The notes: generated from the sequence alone by a model not told the origin. A stretch of 64,000 nucleotides of DNA from Cyclaneusma minus (GCA_037179335.1 JAKZHN010000026.1:1-64000); one strand, 5' to 3'. Positions 10,928 through 22,611 are shown, numbered from the stretch's first letter. Program-made: numbers and translations.

Positions 10928-13198
10928 CTACTCCCCGTTCTTGAGATCTTGGGCGATCTTTTCAGCAAGAGCATCTGGCTTCGTTAGCGCTAATACTTGA
11001 GCCCTACTAAAGAGAGAGAAACTCACAAACGGTACTTTGCGGGTGACCTGGAACTAGGAACGGGAAAGCGCTAGCATCCACGACCCTGACGCCCTGGACG
11101 CCGTAGACTCTGGCATGGCTATCAACGACAGCCATAGGATCGCTCTCGGGTCCCATCTTGCAAGTAGCGCTTGCATGCCACACGGTCTGCAGACTGCCTC
11201 TGATCGTCTGAAACTTGTCAGTGACTGTTCACTCCTCGTTAGATATAAGAAGTTGCATACCGCCAAGATTTCCTCATCACTCTGGACAGAATCCCCAGGG
11301 TAGGATTCTGAGCCAATGACGATTTCCTGCATCGCCTCGCTTGCAAATGCTTGCCGAACTCGCTTGTATGCAGCGACGGCAACTTCTTGGTCTATTTCAC
11401 TGGTGAGGTAGGGTGCATTGATGACGGGGAGATCATTGGTGTCCGCTGAAGTAATCGTGATATTGCCTCTGGATTGAGGTGCTACTAGGGCTGCTAGAAT
11501 TGTGGCGTACTGGTATCCATCATGCGGCTCTGGGTATGGTTAGAAAGTGCCAACGAGGTGGGAGATACTTTCGGCTTACGGTTAAATACGAGGGACGACC
11601 AGTCGCCAATATATCCAGCTCCAGACAAATATTCCACCTCGGGCCAGTCATCCGGATATTCCGCAAGAGCTGCCTGCGCCTCTGAAGAGAAGTCTGACCG
11701 CAATTCACCCGGTATCTTCTCCCATCCCAAGAAGTCGGCGACATTGTTCGTGAGGGGCCCCTCCTGTTTCAGGGTGTACTCGGTAGCTTGCGCGGTGACA
11801 TAGAGAAGATTATTAGCGATCTCGGTGAACGTAGTGATGTCGACTCGGTATGACGGCCCGAAGAACAGATGATCTTGCAGATTCTGTCCCACACCTGGCA
11901 GCTCGGAAACGACGGGGATATCATACTGGGCGAGCTGAGCGGCGGGACCGATTCCAGAAACCATTAAGAGCTGCGGCGACTGGAAGGCGCCCGCCGAGAC
12001 GATGACTTCTTTGTTGGCGCTAAGGGTGTAAGAGATGAAGTTGCTCTCAACAACAACGCCGGTCGCTCTATTGCTGCTGTCGAAGTTGATTTTCTTTGCC
12101 ATTGTCAAAGTGAAGACTTTAAGGTTCGTGAGGCCTTCGGCGACTGCTTGATTGAGAAAAGATGTCTGGGACGAGTCTCTCGTTTCGGTCGTGGGATCGA
12201 TGGTGGTTGAGCAGTATTGGCATCCGAGCAGGGAGCCGCTATTGAAGTCTTGAACGGTCGGTATTCCGATTGCATTTAGCCCCTGTTCCATCCAGCCTGC
12301 GCATTGTTAGCTGGGGTTTAGGAATGGACACTGCATGGTGCTTACTGCTGAAGGTCTGGCCGTAATTGGGATACGAAACCTTGGTTTATATTAGCATCAC
12401 CTGTATCGGTGGACTCGATATACCTACGTGAAGGGGTCCGCCTGACGAGTCAAATGCAGTTGGGTCGTATCCAGGAGTAGCATTCGAGGCACGCTTGGAG
12501 CTGGGTTCGGTAAAAGTAACACTTTTCTTGTAGAAGGGGAGGATGTTATCGAAAGACTGCTAGTATTAGTGACGGCCTCGGCTTTTTAGGTTGGTCCCAA
12601 AAACATACCCATGCTTCGTCCTCCACAGCATCAGCCCATCGTTCACAGACGCCCACAGTCGGTCTCTGGTAAATCATGAAGTTCCGTGCAGAGCTTGGAG
12701 AACTTAGCACCGTCGCCCCCCCTTCTCTCCCAAGATTATTTGAGTGCTCACCTTCCACCAAGACATTTTCCTCTTGCGTACGCTCTAGCTATATTGTCCG
12801 AGGCTGGGTCTGGATTGGTATAGAAGCCCCAGTCGACTTTAGGCATAACTTCTTTCGTGCCTAGATATCGTGAGTATTGGTAGCTGATACTCTGGGCAAT
12901 TCTCACCAACAAAGGTAACATCTCCGGCTGGAGTCGTTTCCAAAAAGGGGTCAGCGATTTCATACAGATAACCAGCTTCAATGACGGCGACAGTAACGTC
13001 TGGATCTTCAGCCAGGCGTTTTGCAATGGCGAGACCACCCGTTCCTCCACCGAGCACAATGTAGTCAAAGGACTGGTCCACGCCCAGAACACCGGCTATA
13101 CTTGAGAGCAATCCATTGAGCTGTCGTTTCTCCTTGACAACTGGCGAAGAAGCAGCGAGAGTCGCAAGCGTTCCGAGGACGTAAGGTACCGCTTTCAT
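10928..13198 (-). CDS. Secreted GMC (glucose-methanol-choline) oxidoreductase
   Basis: Nine exons in coding order: 13198-12907, 12860-12752, 12693-12609, 12556-12428, 12379-12346, 12296-11580, 11529-11261, 11207-11027 and 10974-10928. All introns are GT-AG and in phase, giving 620 residues, the usual size for AA3-type enzymes. An N-terminal signal peptide (MKAVPYVLGTLATLAASS) is followed by the FAD-binding fold DYIVLGGGTGGLAIAKRLAE and GKCLGGSSARNFM. The second GMC signature is GAFQSPQLLMVSGIG. The C-terminal catalytic pair is the histidine in TVWHASATCKMG and the second histidine in PGHPQSTVYALAEKIA. Such flavoenzymes oxidise alcohols or sugars, often producing peroxide. The substrate (aryl alcohol, sugar or other) is not determinable. 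Confidence 0.93.
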
Positions 13199-14102
13199 GG
13201 CTGCCGTATGGTTTCCGGATACATGCTGGAGCTGAGCAGTGAAGAAGTATAACCGAGGGCCTCTATTATGTGGACTCGGATCTCCATATATGTGAACTCG
13301 CTTTCACATAATCATATTTTCTGCCCCTAGGTGTCATTATCGACCCAAGAAAAAGGTAGCACCATTAATTTCATTCTCGTATCGGGCTGGACTCGTATAA
13401 CTTATGGTCCTGTCAACTTCTCTCTTAGTTACATCAATGTAGTGGTGAGTCAACCGGTCAGTCAGTTGCACTCTGAGATATTTGTTTCAATTGATCTTCC
13501 GTCAGCTGATGATAGCCAAGGCCCTTGCGGGCCGACAAGAACATAGCACATTGAACAAGAGATTCAATGTTGATATGTGTATGAGTTCCCGGTCTGGGTT
13601 TTCACATATAGTGAGCGTGATTGTATCCGGGCCGTGCAAATGGTTGACATCCTAGGAGTATACATTGTGTTCTTTTAGAATCAGTTTCCTGGTCTTCAAG
13701 TTTAGCCTTGATTCTGGCGTCCTACTCCTCGACCCCGATGTGTACAACAGTACCGTCGAAGCTCGGGACCAGGCGTCGGCAGATTTGGATACGAATCCAC
13801 GATTCAGGGCGCTCATGGTTAGCAAGCGAGGCTATACTATGGGTCGGAGAGCCCCCGGGTCCCCGGGTCGGCAGTCGAGCAAGATCCGAAGTTGATGATC
13901 GCTCTGGAAGACTGAAACACGCTACATGTAAATTCTAGTGAGGCCAGGGGCTCCACATGTACATGTAGTCCGTCCATGTCCCATTTAAATCTTCCGCGCC
14001 ACCCGGCGGCCCAAGCTCGCAGCTACATGCATCTCGAGACAATTGATAATCTTTCTCCAGCGACCATCTCGAGACAACACAGCAAGAACCACTCCGCCAT
14101 CA
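13199..14102. promoter_or_regulatory. Divergent promoter region, GMC gene and mitochondrial KAS gene
   Basis: About 0.9 kb between two divergently transcribed genes. TACATGTA-type palindromes cluster at 13920-13970 (CTACATGTAA, then CACATGTACATGTAG), about 140-180 bp before the KAS start codon. No coding sequence is supported. The function of the motif is unknown. Confidence 0.5.
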
Positions 14103-15692
14103 ATGCCGCGCGCGGGAACACCCCTTCGCCGCGTCGTAGTCACTGGCCTGGGCGCCGTCACTCCTCTGGGAATTGGTGCTCACCACTCTTTCGATCGCAT
14201 CCTCAAGTCCCACTCGGGTCTGACGAGCACCCAATCTGTAAAGCTCCCCGCCAACATCCGAGCCTCTGCCTGGAATGACTTGCCCTCCAAAGTTGCAGGA
14301 GTCGTCCCCAGACGTGCGCCCTCACGGAAGGAGAGCCACGTCGACTCCCAAGAATGGTGTGTAGACGACTACCTCGACAAGGCCGAGTCGCGGAGCATGG
14401 CCACCTTTACCCACTATGCCGTTGGCGCCTCCATGCTGGCTATGGCAGATGCTCGTTGGGATCCGCAGTCTCTGACTGACCAGCAGAGGGACATGGCCGG
14501 AGTTTGCTTGGGCAGCGGAATCGGGAATCTGGAGGAGATGTATGCCAGTGCCGTTGAATATGACAAGGGCGTATGTGCACCATATCGAACGAGCAGATCT
14601 TGTGAGCCCTGTGGTTGATGTCTTGCTGCTATTCTATAGGGATACAAGAAAATTCACCCACTCTTCGTGCCCCGGCTTCTCATCAACCTTGCTGCTGGCC
14701 ACATCTCTATGCGTTACGGCCTTCAAGGACCCAACCACGCAGTCTCAACTGCCTGCACAACAGGCGCACATGCCATCGGGGACGCCGCACGATTCATACA
14801 ATGCGGCGATGCGGATGTTATGCTCGCCGGAGGTTCCGAATCCTGTATCCATCCGCTCGCACTAGCCGGCTTCGCGCGGTCCCGGAGTCTGTCGACAAAC
14901 TTCAACGACCATCCCACTCAAGCCTCGAGACCGTTTGATCAGAGGCGAGATGGATTTGTAATCGGCGAAGGAGCTGGCGTGATGCTGCTGGAGGAGTACG
15001 AGCATGCAAAAAATAGAGGAGCAGATATATATGCCGAGTTGTCGGGCTATGGCTGTAGCGCGGATGCACATCATATGACGGCGCCTCGTGAAGATGGTTC
15101 AGGAGCGCTGCGGGCCATGAAGAAGGCTTTGAGACAAGCTGGTGTCCGGCCAAGGGAAGTGGATTATATTAATGCCCATGCCACGAGTACGCCGTTGGGT
15201 GATCGCGCTGAAGTCCGGGCGATTACGGCTTTGATGTTGGGTGAAGAGGGGAAGACAAGAGCAGGCGATGTGTCTGTCAGCAGCACAAAGGGGGCTATAG
15301 GGCATTTGCTGGGAGCAGCAGGAGCAGTTGAGGCCATATTTACCGTGTTGGCCATGAAGCTGGTATGACGCCCCTTTTTGCGCATGCTTACTGCACTTGT
15401 TCTATCATTTCAGCTCGAGCACCATTTCGCTGTCTCTCTCTTCCGGTGTATCTTTCCGTTACATTTCCTTCTCCCGCCAAAGTCCTTGAACTCAAACAAC
15501 TGCGGACCGAGATGCTGACAGGATTTCAAGAAAACATTACCACCAACTCTCAATCTTGAGCATCCTGATTCAGATTTCGACTTGAATCTTATACCCAATA
15601 AAGCACAATACCGTGACGTGCGAGTGGCACTCTCAAACAGCTTCGGCTTCGGTGGCACCAACGCCAGCTTATTGTTCAAGAGCGTCCAGTAA
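14103..15692 (+). CDS. CEM1: Mitochondrial beta-ketoacyl-ACP synthase (type II KAS)
   Basis: Three exons: 14103-14570, 14640-15362 and 15522-15692, giving 453 residues. KAS II condenses malonyl-ACP with acyl-ACP in mitochondrial fatty acid synthesis, which feeds lipoic acid and respiratory assembly. The thiolase fold is recognised from VVVTGLGAVTPLGIG and from the catalytic triad: Cys195 in STACTTGAH, His336 in NAHATSTPLGD and His378 in GAIGHLLGAAG. The C-terminus carries SNSFGFGGTNASLLF. Intron 2 (159 nt) is longer than most here and joins AMKL to DFKKTLPPTLNL, as expected for FabF homologues. No long mitochondrial presequence is visible before residue 10, so the location is inferred from orthology. 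An upstream exon could exist. Confidence 0.93.
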
Positions 15693-16802
15693 TGCCTGCG
15701 TCTGCATGCCAACATTTTGCTTATTCCTTGCGTTTGGCAAAGCATGAAAATATTATTGCGAGCTACACGACTGGACCTCCAGGTTTCTACCACTACACGT
15801 AGTCGTGTGTTGGTCCAGGTAGTGTCAATGCAGAAACCGCTCAGCAACCACATTTCCCAAGACTGGCGGCTTGTGAATCTACTAGGAGAATCAACCTGCG
15901 AAGACAACCGATGGGCGTCTTTGATGCGCAATAGGCTACAGAGAAGCTTTTAGGGCAACGGAATACGACACATCGAGGTTGGAATCCGGGAAATGGTCAA
16001 TGCCTAGGTAGGTAGGGAAGAGAGACGCCGAAGCAGATTTGATGTTGACTCGAGGTCGCGGTTTACTGCCGATACTCTCCCAGATATCCACGCTCGGAAC
16101 CTTCAGAAGAGGGTGTTCGACAGCGGATTAAGAAATACCATCAAGTGCTCGTGCCGTGTAGCCTGCTACGGTTTTCTTTTGGCATCGTAGTAAATATTAC
16201 CGAACCGTAGCGCCACGTTCCTTTGAAAAAGCGTGTGGAACGGTCGTTTATTGATCTATCGGCCTCGGGTTGGCTGAAGAGGAAGCAGACCGGGTAGCTA
16301 ACATTACCATCTGGCTACCTAGGTATGTCCGAAGCACCGGGGCTCATGCTGCCGCTGGAAAATGAAAATAAGGTAAGAGGAAAAGAAGAAATAAAAAAGG
16401 CTCGAAAGTTTCTTACTGCAAATAGCCGTTGTTTTGTAGCGACGTACCACGACACCGGTAGTTGTGAAATTACGCTTGTTCACTCACAGATCATTGTGAA
16501 ACCAACATTCATGGGCCAAAGCGTTCGCTGGTCAGACTTTCAGACCGAGACTGGGGGAGAGGCATCTATGGAATGTTTCTTAAACCTGGTATCGAGTCTA
16601 TCTACTTCATGCCTCCCCCATTTTCATTCATTCCTGTCCCATCCCAGCTGTCTCGTATTTCAGCGCCGATTCTGATGCAAGATGCCTCTTGATCATCAAC
16701 GTTGTTCTGAGCCGAAGCAAAGTTTGCAGGTGGGGGGGCAAAAAAGTCGGGAACACGGCTTGGGAACAGGCCCATACGGTGAGAAAGATTGCATACGGTG
16801 GT
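15693..16802. other. Convergent intergenic region with an inverted repeat
   Basis: About 1.1 kb between converging genes. It contains a perfect 9-bp inverted repeat (16165-16173 and 16203-16211) and two CCTAGGTA motifs (about 16010 and 16316). No protein-like frame was found. Confidence 0.55.
16165..16211. repeat. 9-bp perfect inverted repeat, 29-nt loop
   Basis: GCTACGGTT at 16165-16173 pairs with AACCGTAGC at 16203-16211. It lies in a gene-free convergent region. A transcript from either strand could fold here, but neither a terminator role nor a transposon-end role can be assigned from the sequence alone. Confidence 0.7.
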
Positions 16803-18504
16803 CTATTCAGGGTCTTCCGAGTACTTGGACGCCAATCCAGCTTCAGCTGCTCGCTGGGCCTGTTGGGCTCGCTCATTTTCCTCGTAGGCTTTCAGTGCTG
16901 CTTGACCTTCCTCGGTCGTGGCATCAATGATTTGCTCTTCGACGCTTAGCATACCACCCTGCAGGACCTTGTCAGCGATCGAGACTCCAGCATTTCAAAA
17001 GAGTCAATTAGTAGCATAAAAGAAAATGGACCGCTTCAAGAAAAACAGACCTCGCTTAATTTAGCCACAACCTCTTCGGCCTCGCTGACACTCATCTTGC
17101 CCAAGACCTTGTTCACTTCGTCCAGACTGGCACTCTCTAAAGCTCGTTGAAGACCAGGCGGGAAGCTGTCGAACAGCGCTCTCGCTTGCTTCTCCTCTTC
17201 TATTTCGCTGTCCGCAGGCGGGATGGAGATACCGATCGTAGTGCCGGGATCCACAGCGTGTAGTTGGATTTGCTCCACACCTCCCTGATCGTTAGGGTCC
17301 TGCTCTGCCCTTTCGGCCGAGATCTCCTTAGAACGGCTGCGAATGCGATCGTAAGTCGCGTTGACATCGTCAAAGAACACCTTCTGTGCCTGGTGACCCT
17401 TCGTAGTAATCCGCTTGAAGAACAAGCCCACACCGTCCCGGCCAAGTGACCTGCAGTACTGCAGCAACAGAGCATGGTGCACGCATTGCCTCGCAAGCTC
17501 GTCCTGCCCGCGCAGCTGCGAATTGAATGCCATCACAAGCAGACCGTCAGTTTCTCGCTCGGCCAGGACTTTGGGGTTTCTAGAGATGAATTCGAGGCAC
17601 GTTCTGTAGTCGCCCATCTTGATCTGCGCAAACTGTTTTCCGAGCTCAGAAGGTTCGACTTCCTCGTCATCATCGTCTTTTTCTGTCAGCGGCTCGTCTA
17701 TATCCGCGTCTGCACCAGACGTCTGAGGCTCGCCAAGAGTTTGGTTGCCCAAAGCCTTCGGATTGAGCACTTCCACAGCCTGCACCTTCTCCTTCTTCGA
17801 AGACTTCTTTTCGGGCTTCGTCTCGGACTCGGGCTCCTTCTCGGCTTTCGAGACGTACGAGCTGCTAAATCCTGTGGTGTAGCTCTCGCTGGTGATCTTC
17901 TTCGTTTCTTCGCGCTCCAACTCGTCCAGCTTGGCATTCAAGTCCTTTTGCAGATTCTGCACTTTGGTTGAATGTCCCTTGACAGCCTCAAGGTAGGCCT
18001 GGAATCCGTTTGCCTTCTTCTTTTCATCTGCATCCACTTCCTTCTTCACCTGGTCTACGAGTATGGCCATCATTTTCGACCACGTGGGCATCTCGGCCTC
18101 ATCGCTATGGACGCCTTCTGGTCGTGGTGGCGGCTGGTCGTCGGCGGAAGCCGAGGGGGCGGATTCCATCACGGCCTGAAACATGAGCTCATCTGGACTC
18201 CGGCTTCCAGCTTCGGCAGCGTGGGACTGGAGAGCGGCGAGCAGAGCATCGATGCGGCGCAGGAAGCCATCGTTGATGATGCGCTCGTACTTCAGAGTAG
18301 CGATGTGGTGCTTGCGTTGCAAGCGCTCCTGGTGGATTTGGTTCTGCTTGGCGCGAATGAAGGAGCGCTTGTCGACGTTGGGATGAACCTCGATGTCCGA
18401 GTCATCGGAGAGCTCGAGAGCATCCTAGGACATGTTAGCGAGGCAGTCGAGGAAGCTCGATCTTGGAGTAAAGCACTTGCCCACTTGCTGTAGTCGACAG
18501 GCAT
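16803..18504 (-). CDS. CDC37: Hsp90 co-chaperone Cdc37
   Basis: Coding order 18504-18481, 18424-17047 and 16984-16803, giving 527 residues. Cdc37 loads protein kinases onto Hsp90 in the cytosol. The N-terminus MPVDYSKW/DALELSDDSDIE, then HPNVDKRSFIRAKQ, is the conserved kinase-recognition start. The serine in DDSDIE fits the CK2 site. A Lys/Glu-rich linker and the Hsp90-binding segment (ETDGLLVMAFNSQLRGQDE, then FFKRITTKGHQ) follow, and the C-terminal domain ends GGMLSVEEQIIDATTEEG. Two oddities are visible. Intron 1 (18425-18480) has a GC donor, GCAAGT, because no GT donor gives the conserved W-D junction in frame. The last intron needs a poor GTTTTT donor to stay in frame, so that junction is uncertain. 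LCL2 is divergent, with its start 311 bp away. Confidence 0.94.
18425..18480 (-). other. Probable GC-AG intron in CDC37
   Basis: On the minus strand the intron starts GCAAGTGC and ends GTCCTAG, 56 nt long. A TGCCTCGCTAACATG stretch supplies a CTAAC-type branch site near the acceptor. Splicing joins MPVDYSKW to DALELSDDSD, the conserved Cdc37 N-terminus. The nearest GT (4 nt downstream) would break the frame. Confidence 0.8.
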
Positions 18505-18815
18505 ATCTGCTGATCTCAGGGAGCAACCTCGATTACTTATGTACGGTCGGGTGTTGTGCAAGTCCAAGTCGCAAGAATCCCGAGGTCCAGGAAGTGCAAC
18601 CTGAAGTAGTTGGTAACATGAAGTAAAGTCGCGGCTTCATGTAAATGTGGGAGCTGCCAGGTCTCGTGGAATATTCGAGCTCAGTGGCCCACAATCGTCA
18701 CCATCGGCCTTTCATTTCTCCGTCTGGCCGCGCTATGCGACGCGGTATAGACACCAAAGTGGACAATTTGGCGTGAACCCACGCCTGGAGAGTAACTTGG
18801 TGCGGCTTTGGCAAC

Positions 18816-19283
18816 ATGCGCCTCCTCACATCGCTTCTCTCGAGCTTGCTGCTTTTCGCGTCTGCTGCGAATGCCCAGTTTGCTTTCTTCGACCAGATGT
18901 TCCAGCAGCAGGGGCAGCGCCACGAACCCCAGAACGTCGCCAGTGATTCAAGCTGGTACCAGCAGAACTACGACAATGGTATTGTTGTCCAGCTCTTGTG
19001 CACTATACTGGTGCTAATCCGTGACCTAGCACGTTGCTCAAACTACCTGTGTCCCGACACCCTAGGTACGACAGACGCCGACCTGCTATTCTTCTGCTGG
19101 CATTGCATGACTGACCTCAACACAGCCTGCGTCTCCTTCGCGCACCACTGTCCGTGCCCGCATCCCGCCGTAGAAGAGAAATTCGAGTTGTCAGACGGTA
19201 AATCTATCTGCATATCCAAAGCTGGCTTTAAAGCCGGTGAGGCGGCGCGTAAGGTTGAGCTGGCGAGGAAAGGTCTCTTGTGA
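18816..19283 (+). CDS. LCL2: Lcl2-type secreted small Cys-rich protein
   Basis: Three exons: 18816-18978, 19030-19065 and 19126-19283, giving 118 residues. A signal peptide (MRLLTSLLSSLLLFASAANA) is followed by FFDQMF, the cysteine-rich core CSNYLCPDTLACVSF and HHCPCPHP, and the conserved end KAGFKAGEAARKVELARKGL. This matches the fungal long chronological lifespan protein 2 family, linked in yeast to chronological lifespan and ER-associated degradation. Exon 2 is only 36 nt. The gene is short but clear because all splice phases agree and the family core is restored by splicing. It is divergent from CDC37. Confidence 0.93.
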   Translation: MRLLTSLLSSLLLFASAANAQFAFFDQMFQQQGQRHEPQNVASDSSWYQQNYDNGIVVQLLCTILVLIRDLARCSNYLCPDTLGTTDADLLFFCWHCMTDLNTACVSFAHHCPCPHPAVEEKFELSDGKSICISKAGFKAGEAARKVELARKGLL

Positions 19284-19527
19284 ACCAAGGGGAGACAGGG
19301 GTCTGCCTACCAGCTTCGAATTTCCATGCTCCAGCGCTCCAAGCAGCTGTGGCTAGAAAATTCAGAAAAGGGGTGGTTCATCGGCGCCCCAACTTACCAC
19401 AAATACCGAGCATTCCATTTTCGGCATTACTAAAGTGACTCGCTCACCATGTATGATAGCAACTGGCATCAGTCCGTGTAAATTCATTCATTTCTATTTT
19501 TTGAACAGACGACTTCCATATCCTCTT

Positions 19528-21671
19528 TTACAGACGGGGATACTTCGCACCCATACCATCAGTAATGCCCAAGCCATCTATCTTTGCCCTTTCCACAGCA
19601 CCCTGCAGCTTCGCCTTATGCCTATCCAGCATTTCGTCATACCACTCCCTCTTCCTTGGTTCGACTTCCACACTATCATCCCCCATAGTTCGCCAACGTC
19701 CCCCACCAGCGCTAGTTTCAATCCCATCCGCCTCCTGGTTCACATGGCCATCTTCCGGCCCATATTCATCATCAACTACAAATGCACCCGGAATTCTCAT
19801 CTCACGAAATGACCTTCCACGCGAGATATCCAGCCCATGGACTTCAAAAACTGACAAGTCAGGCTTCGACCCCACCTGTGGCATCGGTGGTGCCGGACTA
19901 GAAGCATGCTGTGACTGGCGACGGATACGCAGGGGTTCTGGCATGCAGGACGGGCGGCGGCCTAATAACGAGGACTGGCGAGGCACTCCTGGTGTTGGTG
20001 GGACGGATGGTCCTCTGGCTATACTCGGTGCTGCCATTGGTGGAGACAACGAGGGCGTGGGCTGGTTCCAGATATAGGGAGGAGCGATGCGTGGTGTTAT
20101 TGGGTTTGGAATGGAGATGGTGTGTGGGTCTGCTGCGTGGGCCGGCACTGATGGGTGAGGCTCGGACGATCGGGTTCGTATGTGCCTGGGACTGGTTTGG
20201 AAGAGTCGCGTGTGGGGGTATTCCCGAGTGCTGGGATTCGGGTTGGTATGTGGTGGTGGTTGAGAGACGTGTCGATGGTGGAAACGATGGTGGAAAGGTG
20301 TTGTGCGATAGGGTTGGGGTGGGACGTGAGCTTGCGCCTGATTCTCTCTAGCGTTGGGGTTTGTGGTTATTCCTGGTGGGGGTTGGAAGGACTGGTGATG
20401 GCTAGGGGGAGCGTGGGGATGAGTGCGAGCTGAGTAGTATGGGTGAGCTGGAACTTCGCTTGGAACGTGGACTGCGACGGGCACTTGAATTGGAAGATGA
20501 TCTGGAGCTGGAGCTGGAACAGGGGCGGGAGCGGGAATAGGGGCAGAGGCCGGAGGTCGAACTCCTGCCTGAGCTTGAACTGTTTTTGCCTGAGTTGGAC
20601 TGGGATGCGGAAACAGAGCATCTGACACGAAGGTAGTGCAGTCGGGAGCTGTGAGTGCTGCATTGCCCGAATTCGCATTATCTTGATTCACGTCGCTGCT
20701 AGACTCCCTAACCACAACCCGTTTCCAAGAAACACCCCAGTCGTTTTCCGTCGAAGTCGGAGGGGCAGGAACATGCACCGCTTGAGCGTTTGTAGATGGC
20801 GTTCGAGGGAATTCTCCGGGGATCTTTGGATTGGATGCAGGCGGTGTGGCTTTTCTGGTAATTACTGCATGATCATTGGAGCATTGCAAACAATGAGATC
20901 CCTTCTCTGACGCCTTGCCACCATCTTCTGACAACTTCGGAGGTCCTTCTACGGAAGCTGGTCGTGTAGTAGGCTGGCTAGTGGCAAATATGTTGTCGCT
21001 GAATTCGCTGAGACGGCAAGTCACGACTTCGCTTTTCTGCAGAAATTCAGGCGCCTCAAAAGGGTGCTCACTGGCTTCTAAGCACCAGAGAACGATGCCA
21101 GTAGATATGCTATCACTCTGGTCAATAGCTGTTTCAATAGTCGAGCGTAGGTGCCACTTACAAAGCAAGTATGCTCAGCACTATATCCATGGTCTGGAGT
21201 CTACAGAGCTTGGCATTATCGTGACATGTCGACGGCCTTAGACCGGCGACCAGAGTTGTGAGGATCGTAATAAACCAGAGAAGCAAGATGCTGCGAGCCA
21301 GACGGAAGCACAAAGCATGATACGGTTTTTTGAAAGGTTGCTCCTTGACGACAGCATCGTTTCTTCGCGCCGCAAGACAATGAAAGCAGGTGTACGTGAG
21401 CGATAGCAAGGACTAAAGCACGAAGTAATCAGCAAGATTCAACCCCCTGAAGGTGATCGTATATACATACCACCATAAACACAAAACCCTGGCTCACGAA
21501 AACCGCAGCCTCGAATGGCTGGCTGGCAAAGATCGAGATGGCCACAAAGTTGCCAATCAGCGAGGCCAAGCTTAGAACACAAAGTCCAGCAAACACAAGC
21601 TTGGGCGTGACACCATGATGTTGGCGGGTTTGGTGCTGGGGCTTGTATTCCAAGAACTTGTCGAAACTCAT
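19528..21671 (-). CDS. Four-TM membrane protein with long proline-rich tail
   Basis: Coding order 21671-21471, 21412-21162 and 21115-19528, giving 679 residues. I do not recognise a named family. The first 160 residues hold about four hydrophobic segments (for example KLVFAGLCVLSLASLIGNF, FVSQGFVFMVSLLSL and ARSILLLWFITILTTLV). They fit a small tetraspan membrane module. The remaining roughly 510 residues are low-complexity, rich in Pro, Ser, His and Ala with a PAPAPVPAPAPD run, and end in a more ordered charged stretch (KREWYDEMLDRHKAKLQGAVERAK). The start is the ATG at 21671. The second acceptor (CAGAG at 21116) was chosen because it alone restores the downstream frame. A membrane anchor with a cytosolic disordered tail is inferred. 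MARVEL-like domains have a similar layout, but I cannot confirm one. Confidence 0.75.
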
Positions 21672-22611
21672 TGTTGGGCGTCCGGCAGAAGAGCCTGGTA
21701 GGCTTCTCGTGGTTGTGTTGGAATCAGTGTTGTTGAAGTTGATAGGAAAGTGCACATCTTCTAGAGGAAAAGGATATAGCAATGCTTGTTCAACGAAGGT
21801 GGTGCCGGCTCAGCACGCTGCTAACAGGAGCCCTGAAGGCGCCAAGAATGGCATCCGGAGGCTGGGAAGAGAATGGGGAATATTCAATAGTCAGACGGTC
21901 GATGAGATCTAGACGGCGCAACTCGCGTTGCCAGGCTCGACCGCATTCCTCGCAGCCACATTCCATTGCAAGGCGGCGCCGACGAGATCTTGCGGCAGGA
22001 ACAGGTGGCACCCATTCCTGTGGAAAGCACCATCGTGGACGGAAAAGAAAGCGTTGGAGACGATGCTCAATGACAATATGACGGAGAAAGTGAACAGTAC
22101 CCTACATGTGACTCCCAGGACGGGCACGACTGGAAGATTAATATCGAAGTCCTCAGCACGACCACGTCGAAGGCGGCCGACCGAGGCGGGGACGCGGGGT
22201 ACATGTACGGAGCAGGCGGAGGAGAGTGAAACGTTGCAGACTTGCATCCGCTTCGGTAGCGATGCATCAAACTTAGTGCTGGTACAGGTGCTAACAGTCT
22301 CGTGCTATTTATTGTTGTTCACTAATGACGCACTCGCTAGTGCCGCGTGCACGCCCATGGTGTTACCTACCCAACCTCAGGCACTCGGTCTCGACATCGA
22401 ACTCTACCTACATGTATGTCCAGCCTCCACCACACCACTACTGCCAACTTAAACACTGTCTGGACACCACACGAGACCGTGCCGCAACTCTTCCAACGTC
22501 CCGCCACCGATAGATAGATAAACACGCACTGTACCGAAGGATCCATCTGACCCACCTTCAACCACGACAACCCTTGCACCTACACTCACATCTCACCCCA
22601 AAAGCTGAGCC
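21672..22611. promoter_or_regulatory. Divergent promoter region before Glc8
   Basis: About 0.94 kb between divergent genes. TACATGTA-type motifs occur near 22200 and 22411. Minus-strand frames at 21790-22247 include a hydrophobic run but lack a consistent gene model, so no gene is called. Confidence 0.45.

Noticed and set aside
8635..13198. Secondary metabolite cluster around the GH79 and GMC genes
   Set aside because: No PKS, NRPS, terpene cyclase or cluster regulator is nearby. Two adjacent secreted enzymes do not make a cluster.
18466..18477. GT donor (GTGCTT) four bases into the CDC37 intron
   Set aside because: It would keep GCAA in the exon and break the frame before the conserved DALEL segment.
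21790..22247. Two minus-strand frames, one hydrophobic, between the tetraspan gene and GLC8
   Set aside because: The frames overlap in different phases and no phase-matching intron joins them to each other or to the gene at 21671. The hydrophobic run alone is weak evidence.
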